Source of the DNA: Hordeum vulgare subsp. vulgare
Taxonomy: Eukaryota; Streptophyta; Magnoliopsida; Poales; Poaceae
NCBI RefSeq assembly: GCF_904849725.1
Contig: NC_058524.1
Span: 348,995,823-349,059,822 of the forward strand
Direction: 5' to 3'
Length of the DNA: 64,000 bases
Position 1 is the first letter of the stretch; the number at the start of each line of letters is the position of its first letter. A program made the translations under genes and the position numbers. This document shows, in pieces, positions 23,149-35,679 of the stretch. The notes beneath the pieces were generated by a model. It had not been told where the DNA came from and made no database searches. It saw nothing but the letters and a program-made list of their open reading frames with translations.

Positions 23149-23354
23149 CCTATTGGCATTATTGACAAGATTTGGGAGCTCCTCCGCTATAAATCCGGGA
23201 AGGGGAGTGCTGCTTAAACCACATGTTCTTCTTACTCCAGACAATTTCCCCGCGACAACATTAGACTCAGAGTGCCTATTGAAACAGATATATTGATGGT
23301 TTCTTCCTCGATGTATTTGGACAGAATCTAGTCATGGGAATGCTCTACGAGCCC
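23149..23354. other. Short host segment between two insertions
   Basis: This continues the DNA seen before 19026. No gene is recognised. Confidence 0.4.
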
Positions 23355-24865
23355 TGATACGTCTCCAACGTATCTATAATTTTTGATGGTTTCATGCTAT
23401 TATCTTGTCAAACTTTGGACGTTTTGTATGCCTTTTATATCTTTTTTGGGACTAACTTATTAACTCAGTGCCAAGTGCCAGTTCCTGTTTTTTCCGTGTT
23501 TTGGACCCTATTCAGAGGAGAATTTTAAACGGAGTCCAAACGGAATAAAATCCGCGGAATGATTTTTTCCATAACAGAAGACACGCGAGAGACTTGAGAA
23601 CCAAGGCAGGAGACCTCGGAGGAGGTCACAAGCCCACCAGGCCCGGCCTAGGGGGGGACTAGCAGGCTTGTGAGCTCCCCGTGGCCCCCCTGCCCTAGGT
23701 CATCCGCCTATATATTCCCTAAAATCCCAGAAAAAATCAGGAGATCATCGAAAATACATTTCCGCTGCTGCAAGCTTCTGTCTCCGCAAGATCCCATCCG
23801 GGGAACGGTCTGGTGCCCTATCGGAGGGGGGATTCGGATACGGAGGGCTTCTTCATCAACACCATGACCTCTCCGATGATGCGTGAGTAGTTTACCGTAG
23901 ACCTACGGGTCCATAGCTAGTAGCTAGATGGCTTCTTCTCTCTCTTGGATCTTCAATACAAAGTTCTCCATGATCTTCATGGAGATCTATCCGATGTAAT
24001 CTTCTTTTGCGGTGTGTTTGTCGAGATCCGATGAATTGTGGATTTATGATCAGATTATCTATGAATCTTATTTGAGTTTCTTCTGATCTCTCTTATGCAT
24101 GATTTCATATCCTTGTAATTCTCTTTTAGTTGTGGGTTTTGTTTTTCCAGCTTGATCTATGATTCTTGCAATGGGAGAAGTGCTTGGTTTTGGGTTCATA
24201 CCGTGCAGTGACCTCACCCAGTGACAGAAGGGGTAGCGAGGCACGTATCGTGTTGTTGCCATCAAGTGTAAAAAGATGGTGTTTTCATCATTTGTTTGAG
24301 ATTATCCCTCTACATCATGTCATCTTGCTTAAGGCGTTACTCTGTTCGTCATGAACTCAATACACTAGATGCATGCTGGATAGCGGTGGATGTGTGGAGT
24401 AATAGTAGTAGATGCAGAAAGTATCAGTCTACTTGTCTCGGACGTTATGCCTATATGTACGATCATTGCCTTAGACATCGTCATGAATTTGCGCGGTTCT
24501 ATCAATTGCTCGACATTAATTTGTTCACCCACCGTAATATTTGCTATTTTGAGAGAAGCCTCTAGTGAACACTATGGCCCCCGGGTCTACTCCACACTAT
24601 ATTTTCAGCCTTACTCTTTTTCTTCGTTGCACTTCCCGCCTTCAGATCTCACTTTGCAATCAATCTTGAAGGGATTGACAACCCCTTTATAGCGTTGGGT
24701 GCAAGCTCTTTTGTGTTTGTGCAGGTACTCTGGACTTGACGAGATTCTCCTACTGGATTGATACCTTGGTTCTCAACTGAGGGAAATACTTACTGCTCCT
24801 GTGCTGCATCACCCTTTCCCCTTCAAGGGAAAAACCAACGCAAGCAAGTCTCCGTCAACGTGTCA
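23355..24865 (+). repeat. Gypsy LTR (lone, with primer-binding site), WHAM/Fatima-like
   Basis: It begins TGATACGTCTCCAACGTATC, the start shared by several abundant Triticeae Gypsy families, and runs about 1.5 kb to GTGTCA. It is followed at 24871 by TGGCACTGTTG, a decayed TGGCACCGTTGCC primer-binding site. No matching second LTR or internal genes follow in the window, so this is the 5' end of a truncated element. The exact family is uncertain. Confidence 0.7.
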
Positions 24866-24949
24866 AATTCTGGCACTGTTGTTTGAGAAGTAGCAAGCCC
24901 ACCTTTGTCGTCCATCGCCAACCCGCCAGAGTGGGCTAGCGACTAGAGA

Positions 24950-25060
24950 ATGTCTCCGGTCACCAAACATGACATGGAGCAGTTAGTGAAGATAGGTTGG
25001 CTGACCAAGTGCACCTCTATATTATGGTCGACACCCCCTTATAAGGATGAATTTCCTCGC
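24950..25060 (+). pseudogene. Fragment of a gypsy-type antisense protein (PF04195-like N-terminus)
   Basis: The frame opens MSPVTKHDMEQLVKIGWLTK and continues to a PPYKDEFPRPL segment. This resembles the N-terminus of plant 'putative gypsy type transposon' proteins such as the one encoded at 36806-40225. The match stops before the conserved GE-VVF block, where a foldback MITE begins. The call is tentative and rests on pattern memory only. Confidence 0.3.
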
Positions 25061-25123
25061 CCATTACTCTGGAATCTGGTGGTGCACGTAGAATTAGAAA
25101 GGTGTAAAAGCACCCGGATGCCT

Positions 25124-25466
25124 AGGGACCCGCTATGAATAGTAAAATAAATAAAAATAGAAAAATGTTTAAAAAAATCTGAAACTTTGCAACATATAAT
25201 ATGGTCCATCTTTATAGGTTCTTACAAGTTTTCATGCCAAAATATCATGTAGATAAATATGTACAAACAAGTTTCAGATTTCAGCGCTAATAGTGTTTAA
25301 AATTTGAAGTACTAAAATGTTTTTCCTTTGTAGAGCTTCTCAAATGTTTTTTGGCATGAAAACTTGTAAGCACATAGAAAGTTTGATGGTCTTTGATCCT
25401 GCAAAGTTTCAATTTTTTTGATTTTTTTTCAATTTATTTTGATGTTAGTGTTCATAGAGGGTGCCC
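25124..25466. mobile_element. Foldback MITE with long inverted arms
   Basis: The left arm, from GGGACCCGCTATGAATAG to CTTACAAGTTTTCATGCC (about 25124-25241), reappears as its complement from GGCATGAAAACTTGTAAG to CATAGAGGGTGCCC (about 25350-25466). It encloses roughly 110 bp. It has no coding capacity. The superfamily is unknown, and the ends are approximate because no clean target duplication was read. Confidence 0.65.
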
Positions 25467-25499
25467 CCACGTGTTGAAATTCCACTCTCTCTATTTATC

Positions 25500-28140
25500 G
25501 TCTTTTCCTAGCACGCCCGAGCCACTAGACCGACCCTCTACAGCTCATCGAGACCATCCCCTCTCCTAGCATCAACTAGGCACCGACTGCCACCGTCCAG
25601 CATGCCACCATCTCGGGAACGCCACAGCTCAAATGCGTAGCTCGATTTCAATTCACCCAGCATGCCTTCCCTTAACCGCGTGTCATCGTCGTCCTCAACG
25701 AACTCCACCGCCCCCTTATCGGCCTCAGCCACCACCATCAGTGGTTGCCGGCGTGTACCGCCTTCGGGAAGCCACTGAACTGACTCCACCATGTTATAAA
25801 TAGGTGACCCAAGCTCCCCTCTGTCCTCAGGCCCACTCCGCCGTCCTCCATGGATCACCAGTGGTAGCCAACTGAACCAAAGATGGCCGTCTTCTTCATT
25901 TGGAATAGCAATGGCCGCTACCACTTCTCTACCCAATTAATTACCCCCTCCCATGGCCCCATCCCTAGTAACACCTTCCCATTAGCCTATCCTGACCATC
26001 GCAAGCTTACCTCGGTCATCAATTCTATCAAGGGGTGCCCGTAGGTGACGGTCCCAATTGGACTCGCCGGAGCGCCAAGGGGGACCATGTCGCTGGTAGC
26101 TCAGTCCACCTGTTCGATTGTACTAAGCACTTGAAGCACCGCTAGGACATCCTCATCTCGATCACGTGCTCGTACCTCCAAGATTCACCGTCGTTTGCTG
26201 ATGAGCAGCTCAGGTGGCCTCACACTTTTGTGCCGAAGAGAAGGGCGCCGAATGGACTGGTCAAACTTGACTGGTGGGCCTGGTGGGACCCACCGCCAGT
26301 GACCCTCACATCACACTACACGGTTTTAAGAGAAGGCGTATTCCAAATAAGTATGTTTTCTTATGCATAAAGCATATTCCATCTGAATCGTTTACTTTTT
26401 AGATTTTAAATTAAGAACCAGATTTGGCCACAACTTTGACTACCTCTAATTTTTAAACCATATAACTCAAAATGAATTGATTCTTTTCGTCTTTCCACAT
26501 TTTTCATCTAGTTTATTTTCATATTTATTTCAAATATTTACAAAAAAAATTGTAATGTTTTGAAATTATATAATTTTTATATTTTTGAAATTATGAAAAT
26601 GGAGGGAAATGATTTTTTCAAAGCTTTAGGGTTTTACTCAACACCTCTACATACCCAAGGCAAGCATCTTGAATACTTGATATGATGAATGTTTGGTTGA
26701 ATGCATGCTAGAGTTTTGAAATATGATTATTTTACATCAAATAAATTTGCATATTGATGATTATGTATGTATGGTCTCTAGCCAATATTTCGTATCCACT
26801 TAAACATGAAACATATGAGGACGTGGTTATTATCTCATGGCACACATGTCTCTGCATGTTATGACTAACTTGTCACTAGTAAAGGTGACCATGAGACAGA
26901 AATCTCATTGTGACGAGAGTGATCATTGATGGCATGCTGGGACATGCCAGGTGGTGACCCTGTTAGGTATCACTAACGAAATGTATCATGTTAACCAGTG
27001 CAGGAAACATAAACCTCCTGAGTCGACCGTAGAGCGAGTCTTGTCACCAGTAACCCCCAAACTTGCTTCATGCTTTCACTTGTCCCTACCATGGGTAGGG
27101 TATGGTTCACTGAATTGTTAACCCCTTTCCTACACACACCATACACATAGGCCGTGATGACGGTTCTAGAGCCCTGGAGTAATGTCAGTCATTGTGTCAG
27201 GGGCATGGGTGTATCCGAGTGAGGCCGAGAGGGGATCACCCCTTATTTTTGCATGTTTTATAAATATTATGATCCCATGCTATTCAAGTTGTAGCCTCTC
27301 CATCTCAGAGCTTTTATTGAATAGTGCTTTGGGTCATTCTGAGTATATGGAAACTTAAAACGGGTGTGTGTTGGTCAAGTGAGTTTTCAACCCAAAGACC
27401 GTGATCAGAGTTAGTCAACGTCTTGGGGTTAACTAAATAAATCATTTACTTGTGGGTAAAGAGTATAACCTCCGTAGAGTATGAAACCTATTAGAATAGC
27501 CATGTTCGTAGGTAAGGGCTACAGTCTAGGAAGGGTCAAGTGTCGTTCTGAGTGTCGACCTTCACAGGAAATAACTAAATCAGATATTGAGTTATGATGG
27601 AGGATTATCATCACAAATGTTGTTATGGAGTAACCCCTGTATGTTCTACATTCCTTTCGTAAAATAGCTTTATGAGGCATCACTTTAGACACCCCAATTG
27701 TGTCACATATTTTCTTATGGGATTCACGGGATGGTTCTACCTCCTACAAAACCCGACTTTAATTTTTTACTTTATAATATGATGTAATCATATCTCATAA
27801 ATATGGGCTGGCTAATATTTAAATCCGATGTTAATATAGTATTTTGGAGGATCACATTCCTCGAATTTAGTTCTTGTCACATCATAATTTTGTCGAATAT
27901 TTTCAAAGTTTAATTGCAAGCATCATACATGCTTTATTATACTTTCTATTCATGATGTTGCGAGTACATTCAACGTATTCACCAGCTTGTCCCTGGTTTT
28001 ATCCTGGTGAGATCATAATTCGGAGGAGACTACTACAAAGACGTCCCTACATCATCGGAATTGGAGATAATAGACACGTGAGTTAGGAATTATCCGGGTA
28101 GGAATTCATGTGGGAATGGATCCCCATCGTCGTTGGAGAT
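25500..28140. other. Unassigned DNA: GC-rich block, then AT-rich LTR-like remnants
   Basis: 25500-26330 is GC-rich and holds a 132-residue minus-strand frame (25538-25936) with no family resemblance, possibly a gene scrap. From 26340 the sequence is AT-rich and resembles decayed large-LTR material. The stretch GCTTGTCCCTGGTTTTATCC and what follows, near 27990, is of the type seen toward the 3' end of Triticeae long LTRs. Nothing further can be supported. Confidence 0.35.
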
Positions 28141-28625
28141 CGATATGTCCATTTTGCATCATGCTTTTATATCAATATTTATTGCATTATAGGCTGTTAT
28201 TACACATTATGGTGCAATACTTATGTCTTTTCTCTCTTATTTTACAAGATTTACATGAAGAGGGAGAATGCCGGCAGCTGGAATTCTGGACTGGAAAAGG
28301 AGCAAATCTGAGAACCCTATTCTGCACAGCTCCAAAAGTCCTGAAAAGTTACGGAGAATTTTTTGGAATATATAAAAAATAATGGGAAAAGAAGTATCAT
28401 AGGGGACCCACCAGGTGGCCACAAGCCAGGGGGCGCGGCCTACCCCCCCAGTCGTGCCATGGAGGCTTGTGGGGCCCCTGGCAGGCCTCCGGTGCCCATC
28501 TTCTCCTATATGAAGGGTTTTGAGCTGAAAAAAATCATATCAGACCTTTCGGGACGCGACGCCGTCATCTCGAGGCGGAACTTCGACAAAACTAATCTAG
28601 AGCTCTGGTGGGGATATTCCGCGGG
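28141..28625 (+). repeat. 5' LTR of element A, left part
   Basis: It matches 50190 to about 50680 of the 3' LTR. The terminal T is changed to C. Its last five bases GCGGG are the duplication flanking element B. Confidence 0.85.
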
Positions 28626-29112
28626 TGTTGGGGATATTACCTGTTAATGACCCGCCCTAGTTGGGCCGGGTTACCAATCAGGCGATTCACCCAAACAATT
28701 ATTTGGGCCTTGTCCTGGCCGGATCAAGGTCGTATGACGGTTTATGATTTTTGGAAGGTCTCCAAGCTTTGGAAGACGGCGACTTAGAGACCACAGGGGT
28801 CACGATTTGTAGGAAGGAAAGTACCATTGTAAACCCTAGGGGTTCGACCTGTATATAAAGGCGAGTCCCAGGGAAGGAGAGGGCAGGTTAGAAATCATTG
28901 AGTACTAGGCTTGGCGAGTTACGCCCTCCTTGTAATCGACACCACATCAATACAAACCAAAGCAGGACGTAGGCTTTTACCTCCTCACGAGGGGCCGAAC
29001 CTGGGTAAATCGCCGTGTCTTTCCCGCTTAACCCCTTTGAGTCGCCACCAAGGTGCGATGGCTCTAGTACTAAGTCCTTTCCGAGGACATCTGCTGTGAC
29101 AAAACCACGACA
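28626..29112 (+). repeat. 5' LTR of element B
   Basis: 487 bp. It holds TATATAAA at 28852-28859, about where a plant LTR promoter is expected. Confidence 0.95.
28852..28859 (+). promoter_or_regulatory. TATA box in element B 5' LTR
   Basis: CCTGTATATAAAGGCGAG. The sense transcript would start shortly downstream and run through gag-pol. Confidence 0.6.
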
Positions 29113-29114
29113 GT

Positions 29115-29131
29115 TGGCGCCCACCGTGGGG
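29115..29131 (+). other. Primer-binding site of element B
   Basis: TGGCGCCCACCGTGGGG, two bases after the LTR. Confidence 0.8.
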
Positions 29132-29191
29132 CCTACGCACGGTGGAGTAGAGTTCTCAAAGGGAGCCCTACCAGGGTTTGGGAGTTACGCG

Positions 29192-32100
29192 ATGGGGCTC
29201 ATGACTCGGAGCCGCCGCGGGATAATCTACATCGACAACCAGCGATGGGGACCTGAAGCGGATTCGATTGAATCTGGTTACAGGATCCCCTTCGGCAAGA
29301 TCAACGTCTTCATCGGCATGATTGGATCATCCGCGCCTGAGCCGGACATCTCCACCGACATCGTCGAGCCGGCAAGGTACGTCCGCCCAGTAATAATGCC
29401 AAATCTGACTCGCCCGGTCTTTGTGGGGTTCACGCAGGGATCCGAGGAGCCAGAGCGCTCGGTGACTCAGGAAACTACACCGGTCAACTCTGATGACGAA
29501 TCATCCATGGGCGACTCAGATTCAATCCGGTCTCTGCATGGGGATTGTCTTGGGGGCTTGTCGCTGGCCATGGATCCTGAAGTCCTTGACCGAACCCGCC
29601 GCCAGATCGCCATCTACACGGCAGGGGCGACTTAACCCACACAAAACCCTACTGGAGGCGATGGAACCGGCGAGACGTCCAGGAGCCCGGCCGCAGTCCT
29701 GGTGGATTTAGCGGCGGAGATCACAAGGCTAATGGCGACTCCCCTCACACCAGAAAACCAGGAGGAGATAAACACGGAACTGGCGAAACTCAGAGAGGCA
29801 GTGGCAAAGGCTCATCGAGATGCCGAGATAGAGTCCGCCAGGATCGAAACTCGGCAAGCTCAAATTACGGCCGAAAGGATGCGTTTAAACACTGACAACT
29901 GGCGGCTCGAGAGACAGCAGCGCACATCCGACGCCGTCCATCAGCGGAGACACTAGGGTCGCCTGCCCCATGATCTCAACCCGACCCGCCTGTTCGACAC
30001 TCCACGAACCCCTGGGGCGGGAGCCGCCCCGGGGGGAGGACCGGGCCGCCCGCCTAACCCGCCGGCTCAGCCAGTTGAGGATCACATTCCCCGATTCCGG
30101 ATGCCTCAAGGCCACTTTTCCAACCCGGTGGATAACATGCTTGCCGCAACTCGCCATCTGGAGTCTCTTCCGATTCACGGCAACACCCCTGCCGAGATAG
30201 AAGCAAGGAACGCCATCGAGATGTTGAAGACAGCGGTGGTTCAAAACGCCCAGTTCTCACATAGCCTCGAGAGGTTGCATTCCACCCCCCAAGCAAGTTA
30301 CACCAGGAGTCGGCCAGAGGACCAGCCCGCCGTAAACAGCGGGCCGCGACACGTCCCAGAGAAAAACCCGCCTGAACCGAACCCGCCGGGCTGGGATCTC
30401 CCAAACGTCCAAAACGCCCCAGCCCCCCTCGTCAGAGGCGGAGGGCGAGTAGGAGTACCATGCTTGGCCCTCGCCCTTCGTAACAAAAGGATGCCCAAAG
30501 ACTTTAAGGGGCCAAGAAATGTGCCTAATTACACCCCGGACCTTGAGCCGGCATCATGGATCGAGAGTTATGAAATCGCCATGGACATGCTCGATGTGAA
30601 CGAGACGGTTTGCGCCAGATACTTCACGATGATGCTCGAGGGGTCACCACGTACTTGGTTGAAAAACATACCTCCCAACTCCATCCAGACCTGGGCCGAG
30701 TTAAAAGAGCGTTTCATCAAAAACTTCCGAGGAACTTGCAAACGTCCAATGATGATCGTCGATCTACAACAGTGTGTTCAGCGCCCGGATGAGTCGGCTC
30801 ACCATTGGTCACGACGGGTTGCAGAAATTATCCATTCGTCAGATGGTATTACGGCGGCTCAGGCTGTGCTAATTCTCGAGCAAAATTGCCATTACAAACC
30901 CTTGGTGCAAAAATTGGGGCGACTCAAGCGAAAGGTCCAAGACATGGGAGAGCTGATGGACACCCTCACTAGGTACGCTGAGGCTGATGACACCAAAGAT
31001 CTTGGTGAAGATGGTAAGGCTAATTCGCCCAAGAAGGGCGAGTCATCCAAGAATCATACCCGGTTCCAGGGACGTAACTGCCACAATCAAGGGACTAACG
31101 GCAAGCGAAGACCGCAAGAAGACCCCTCGGACTTAGTCGCCAATACCAACGCCAACAACGACAAGAAGAAAAACAGGGGGTTTAGAGGGAAGAGGCCGCG
31201 TAACTATGAAGAGCTACTCAAAGGCCCTTGCCCGCACCACGCCACGGCAGACGGTCCGGCGACTCACTCTTGGAAAAACTGCTTCGTGATGCGAGAGTTT
31301 CGGGCGGAGGCGATCAAGAAGAGTCAAAACGATGACCCGGACCAGCGCCAGGAGCAATTCGCCGCACCCAACCAAAGACAGAACCCTTTCGGCGGTTTTC
31401 CCGAACAGGGGGCTCAGGGAGGCCCACAGCCAGGCGGCGGCCAATACCCGGTGCACCACCAGCGGCGGTATAACCCGCCAGGAGCCTTCCAGCAGCCACC
31501 CCCACAGGGGGCTCCGCAGGGCCAGGACGATAATGGGGGCTTCTGCAGCAACCCCAAACAGTTACGTAATGGGCAGTATCATGTTTTCACCACTAATGCT
31601 TGCAGGCGTGATAAGAATGTGAGTCACCGGGCGTATAGTGTATCTGAACCGGCGCTTCCCAGATACCTCCATTGGTCTGAGCAAACCATAACGTGGAGCA
31701 GGGAGGATCACCCGCCGAGAGTTGATAACCCGGGCGATCTGGCGTTGGTCGTGGCTCCCCAAGTTGGGGGTTACACCCTATCAAAAGTGCTAATGGATGG
31801 TGGCAGCAGCATCAATATCCTATACTTTGACACTTTCCAAAGGATGAACCTATTGGAAAAAGACCTGATGCCTTCAACCACGGTTTTCCACGGAATCGTC
31901 CCAGGCAAGTCGGCTTATCCCATAGGCCGGGTCAGACTCACAGTGGCATTTGGAACTGCACAGAATTATAGGTCAGAGTCACTGATCTTCGAGGTGGTCA
32001 AATTGAAAAGCCCCTACCATGCGCTGTTTGGGCGGCCGGCTTACGCCCGCTTCATGGCTCGCCCGTGCTATGTCTACCTCAAGCTCAAAATGCCTGGTCC

Positions 32101-32374
32101 CAAAGGACCCATCACGGTTGATGGAGATAGAAGGATTGCAAAGGAATGTGAAGAAGGGGACGCGGCTTATGCGGAAGTCGCCTGTGCTGCGGAAGAGCTC
32201 AAACACCATCGGGCCAATGTTGACCCGGCGGACATGTCACCCCTAAAGAAGCCGACTACAGATTCTGAGTCGCCCCTCAAGTTCAAGCCAACGGACGACA
32301 CTAAGACAATTGATTTCGTGCCTGGCGATTCATCCAAGCAGTTCACCATCGGGACGGGTCTGGACCCCAAATAG
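29192..32374 (+). pseudogene. gag-pro: Element B Gag and protease, one frame with three in-frame stops
   Basis: From ATG 29192 a single frame runs to 32374, interrupted by TAA at 29633-29635 and TAG at 29954-29956 and closed by TAG at 32372-32374. No frame change is needed. The N-terminal part (RSRRGIIYIDNQRW) and a charged helical region precede the retrotransposon Gag domain (WIESYEIAMDMLDVNE ... PRTWLKNIPPNSIQTWAELK), encoded around 30540-31000. A basic linker and a proline/glutamine-rich segment follow. Next is a retropepsin-like protease with VLMDGGSSINILY (Asp codon 31796-31798). DGG in place of DTG/DSG is usual in plant Tat-lineage proteases. Each stop could come from a glutamine codon by one C-to-T change. 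Confidence 0.9.
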
Positions 32375-34465
32375 GAAAGCGCGCTCATCGAATTCATCCG
32401 TGAGAATCGGGACATCTTCGCATGGAAACCTTCTGACATGCCTGGTGTGCCGAGAGAATTCGCCGAGCACCATCTTAATGTTGACCCAAAGTGCAAACCC
32501 ATCCAGCAGTACCTTCGCAGATTTAACGAGGAGCGATGCAAAGCGATTGGGGAAGAGGTTGTCCGTCTTTTAGCCGCCGGGTTCATCGTGGAAGTTTTTC
32601 ACCCCAAATGGCTGGCTAACCCGGTTTTGGTACTCAAGAAGAATGGTACTTTTCGTATGTGCATTGACTACACAGACCTCAACGGAGCTTGTCCAAAAGA
32701 TCCCTTCGCTCTTCCCCGCATCGACCAGATCATTGACTCGGTGGCGGGATGCGAACGATTGTGTTTTTTGGACGCCTACTCAGGATATCACCAAATCAAG
32801 ATGGCCGTGGAGGATCAAGAGAAAACATCCTTTATAACTCCCTTCGGGGCTTTTTGTTATGTGTCCATGCCCTTTGGACTCAAGAGTGCGGGGGCGACTT
32901 ATCAAAGCTGCATCCAGAATTGCCTCCGCAACCAAATCGGTCGCAACGTCCATGCCTATGTCGACGATATTGTGATCAAAACCCGCCAGGGGGAGACTCT
33001 ACTAGAGGATCTCAAAGAAACGTTCGATAATCTACGGGTATATCAGATGAAGCTAAATCCCACCAAGTGTGTTTTTGGTGTGCCAGCAGGGAAATTGCTG
33101 GGTTTTCTGGTATCGGAGCACGGCATTGAAGCAAACCCGGACAAGATCGAAGCAGTTACATCCCTTGGAAAGTCGGCGAACGTTAATCAAGTTCAACGAC
33201 TGGCGGGTCGCATTGCGGCTCTAAGTCGTTTTGTGATTCTCCTGGGGGAGAAGGCGATCCCTCTTTATCAGTTATTGAGAAAATACGATCGGTTTGTTCG
33301 GACGAATGAGGCCGACGAGGCGCTCGAAGCCCTGAAACGCCAATTGGTTAACCCGCCTATCCTGGCCGCCCCGACTGAAAAAGAGCCCATGCTTCTGTAT
33401 ATCGCGGCAAATTCCAAAGCAGTAAGTGTGGTAGTGGTCGTTGAGAGAAAGGAGGAAGGGAAGGAATACCTAGTGCAACGCCCGGTATATTTTATCAGCG
33501 AGGTGCTAACTCTTTCCAAGCAGCGGTACCCACACTGGCAGAAGTTGGTATATGGGGTGTTTATGGAGAGTCGAAAACTTAAGCATTATTTCCAAGAACA
33601 CCCTATCACAGTGGTTAGCTCTGCCCCCCTTGGTGACATCATCCAGAATCGGGAGGCAACAGGGCGGATCGCCAAGTGGGCGATAGAACTTGGGCCCCAT
33701 CACATACAGTATACCCCCCGCACAGCCATCAAGTCCCAGGCCTTAGTTGATTTCGTCAACGACTGGACGGAGTTACAGGCTCCGGAAGACCGGCCTGATC
33801 TCACTTACTGGACTATTTATTTTGATGGATCTAGGCAGCTGGAAGGCTCGGGGGCTGGTGTGGTGTTGGTATCCCCTCAAGGAGATAAATTCTATTACGT
33901 TCTCCGACTCATGTTTCCGTGCACTAACAATGCGGCGGAATACGAAGCTTTGCTTCACGGCTTGCGACTCGCCAAGGAGATGAATCTAACACGAGTCAGA
34001 TGCTTTGGCGACTCTGATTTGGTGTCACAACAAGTTTTAGGTACCTGGGATTCTCGGGACCCCATGATGGCGGCTTACAGACGAGATGTGTCTGATGTGG
34101 CGGGTCATTTTCATGGTTATCAGGTGGACCATATTGATCGGCGCCTCAACGAGGCAGCTGACGCCCTCTCACGACTTGGCTCCCAAAGAAAGCCGGTTCC
34201 TCCTAATGTTTTTCTGGATATCTTGCATAAACCATCCGTGATTCTACCATCAGAGGAGGAATTGGCAATACCAGATCCTGAGTCTCAGCTCATGGCGGCT
34301 CTCCATGTCACTCCGGATTGGGTTCTTCCTTATCTGGCTTATCTCGCTCGGGGCGAGTTACCAGCAGACGAAGTTTTGGCTCGCCAAATCGTTCGGCGCA
34401 GCAAATCCATGGTCATCATCAATGGCGAGTTATATAAGCGGAGCGCCTCTGGAGTTTTTCAGTGA
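32375..34465 (+). pseudogene. pol: Element B reverse transcriptase-RNase H, in frame after a stop
   Basis: The same frame continues after the TAG at 32372. RT motifs in order are MPGVPREFAEHHL, NPVLVLKKNGTFRMCIDYTD, FLDAYSGYHQI, PFGLKSAGATYQ and AYVDDIVIK, with YVDD at 32957-32968. The RT connection domain and an RNase H with FDGSRQLEGSGAGVVL, NNAAEYEAL and FGDSDLVSQQV follow. The frame closes at TGA 34463-34465, but integrase continues in the same frame directly after it. The TGA is thus a single nonsense change, possibly from CGA. Catalytic residues are intact. Confidence 0.93.
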
Positions 34466-35571
34466 TGCGTTTCCTCCGAAGAGGGATGCATAATCTTAAA
34501 TGACATTCATTGTGGAGATTGTGGGCATCATGTCGGGTCACGCTCTTTGGTATCAAAGGCTTTCCGTCATGGTTTCTTTTGGCTGACGGCTCATGCAGAT
34601 GCGGAAGATATAATTCGTCGGTGCGAAGGATGCCAACGTTATGGGCGGCAGGCTCATGTGCCGGCTCAAGAATTAAGAATGAACCCCATCACTTGGCCTT
34701 TTGCAGTCTGGGGGCTGGACATGGTCGGCCCCTTTAAAATGTCCTCTAACAAGAAGACCCATCTGCTGGTGGCGGTTGATAAGTTCACCAAGTGGGTTGA
34801 GGCGGAACCTATTGGAGCTTGCGATGTGGAAACAACGGTCAAATTCTTGAAAAAGTTGATTTTCCGGTTTGGATACCCGCACAGTATCATTACTGATAAT
34901 GGTAATAACTTGTCCCAAGGGGCGATGCAGGAGTTTTGTCATCGAGAACATATCCGGCTTGATGTTTCTGCAGTCGCTCACCCGCAATATAACGGGCAGG
35001 CAGAACGGACGAATCAGGAGGTTTTGCGAGGGATTAAGCCCCGACTCATGGTTCCCCTGGAAAAAACCCAGGGTGTTGGGTTGAAGAATTGCCTTCAGTA
35101 TTGTGGAGTATCCGGACCACCCCGAACCGGTCCACGGGTTTCACCCCTTTCTTTCTGGTCTACGGAGTAGAGGTTGTTCTTCCTACTGATATAAGGCATG
35201 ATTCACCTAGAGTCGCCGCATATGTGGAACAAGACAATGAGCTGGTGCGTCAAGACTCTTTGGACGCCTTAGAGGAGGCACGTGACCTGGCTGCGGCCCG
35301 TCCAGCTATCTGTCAACAGGATCTACGGCGTTATCACAACCGCCTGGTTAAAAGTCGGACCTTTCAGGAAGGCGACTTGGTTCTTTGGTTGATACAAGAT
35401 CGTGCAGGCATGCATAAGTTGTCACCACCTTGGGAAGGACCGTTCGTCGTCAGTAAAAATCTCCGCAATGGCTCTTATTATTTGGTGGATCTCCAGCCTA
35501 ACCGGCCAACCACGGAGGCTGAGTCAATTCGCCCCTGGAATACTGCCCACCTGCGGCCTTATTACACTTGA
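34466..35571 (+). pseudogene. pol: Element B integrase, one frameshift
   Basis: An HHCC zinc module (HCGDCGHHVGS ... RRCEGCQRYG) is followed by the DDE core: Asp codon 34718-34720 (GLDMVGPF), Asp codon 34895-34897 (IITDNG) and Glu codon 35003-35005 (GQAERTNQE). Near 35070-35080 the frame shifts, and the C-terminal part (LWSIRTTPNRSTGFTPFF to HLRPYYT) is read in another frame, ending at 35571. A one-base loss around 35073 explains this. The C-terminal GP-F-V motif (PPWEGPFVV) is present. There is no chromodomain, consistent with the Tat lineage. Confidence 0.92.
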
Positions 35572-35679
35572 GCTCTTAAGCTCTACATTTTGTAAGTTTT
35601 TCAGTTTCATTATAAAGCAATAAAGTTGAATATACTCTCTGACTTGGGGGCTTCTTCATTAAAAGAACAATTTTTGTCA

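Noticed and set aside
24866..24900. AGCCC at 23350-23354 and 24896-24900 as a target duplication making the LTR at 23355 a solo LTR
   Set aside because: The second copy lies 30 bases past the LTR end, beyond a PBS-like sequence. A 5-base match at that distance can be chance.
25538..25936. 132-codon minus-strand frame in a GC-rich block
   Set aside because: No family resemblance, no clear start context and no neighbouring exons. GC-rich composition can produce it.
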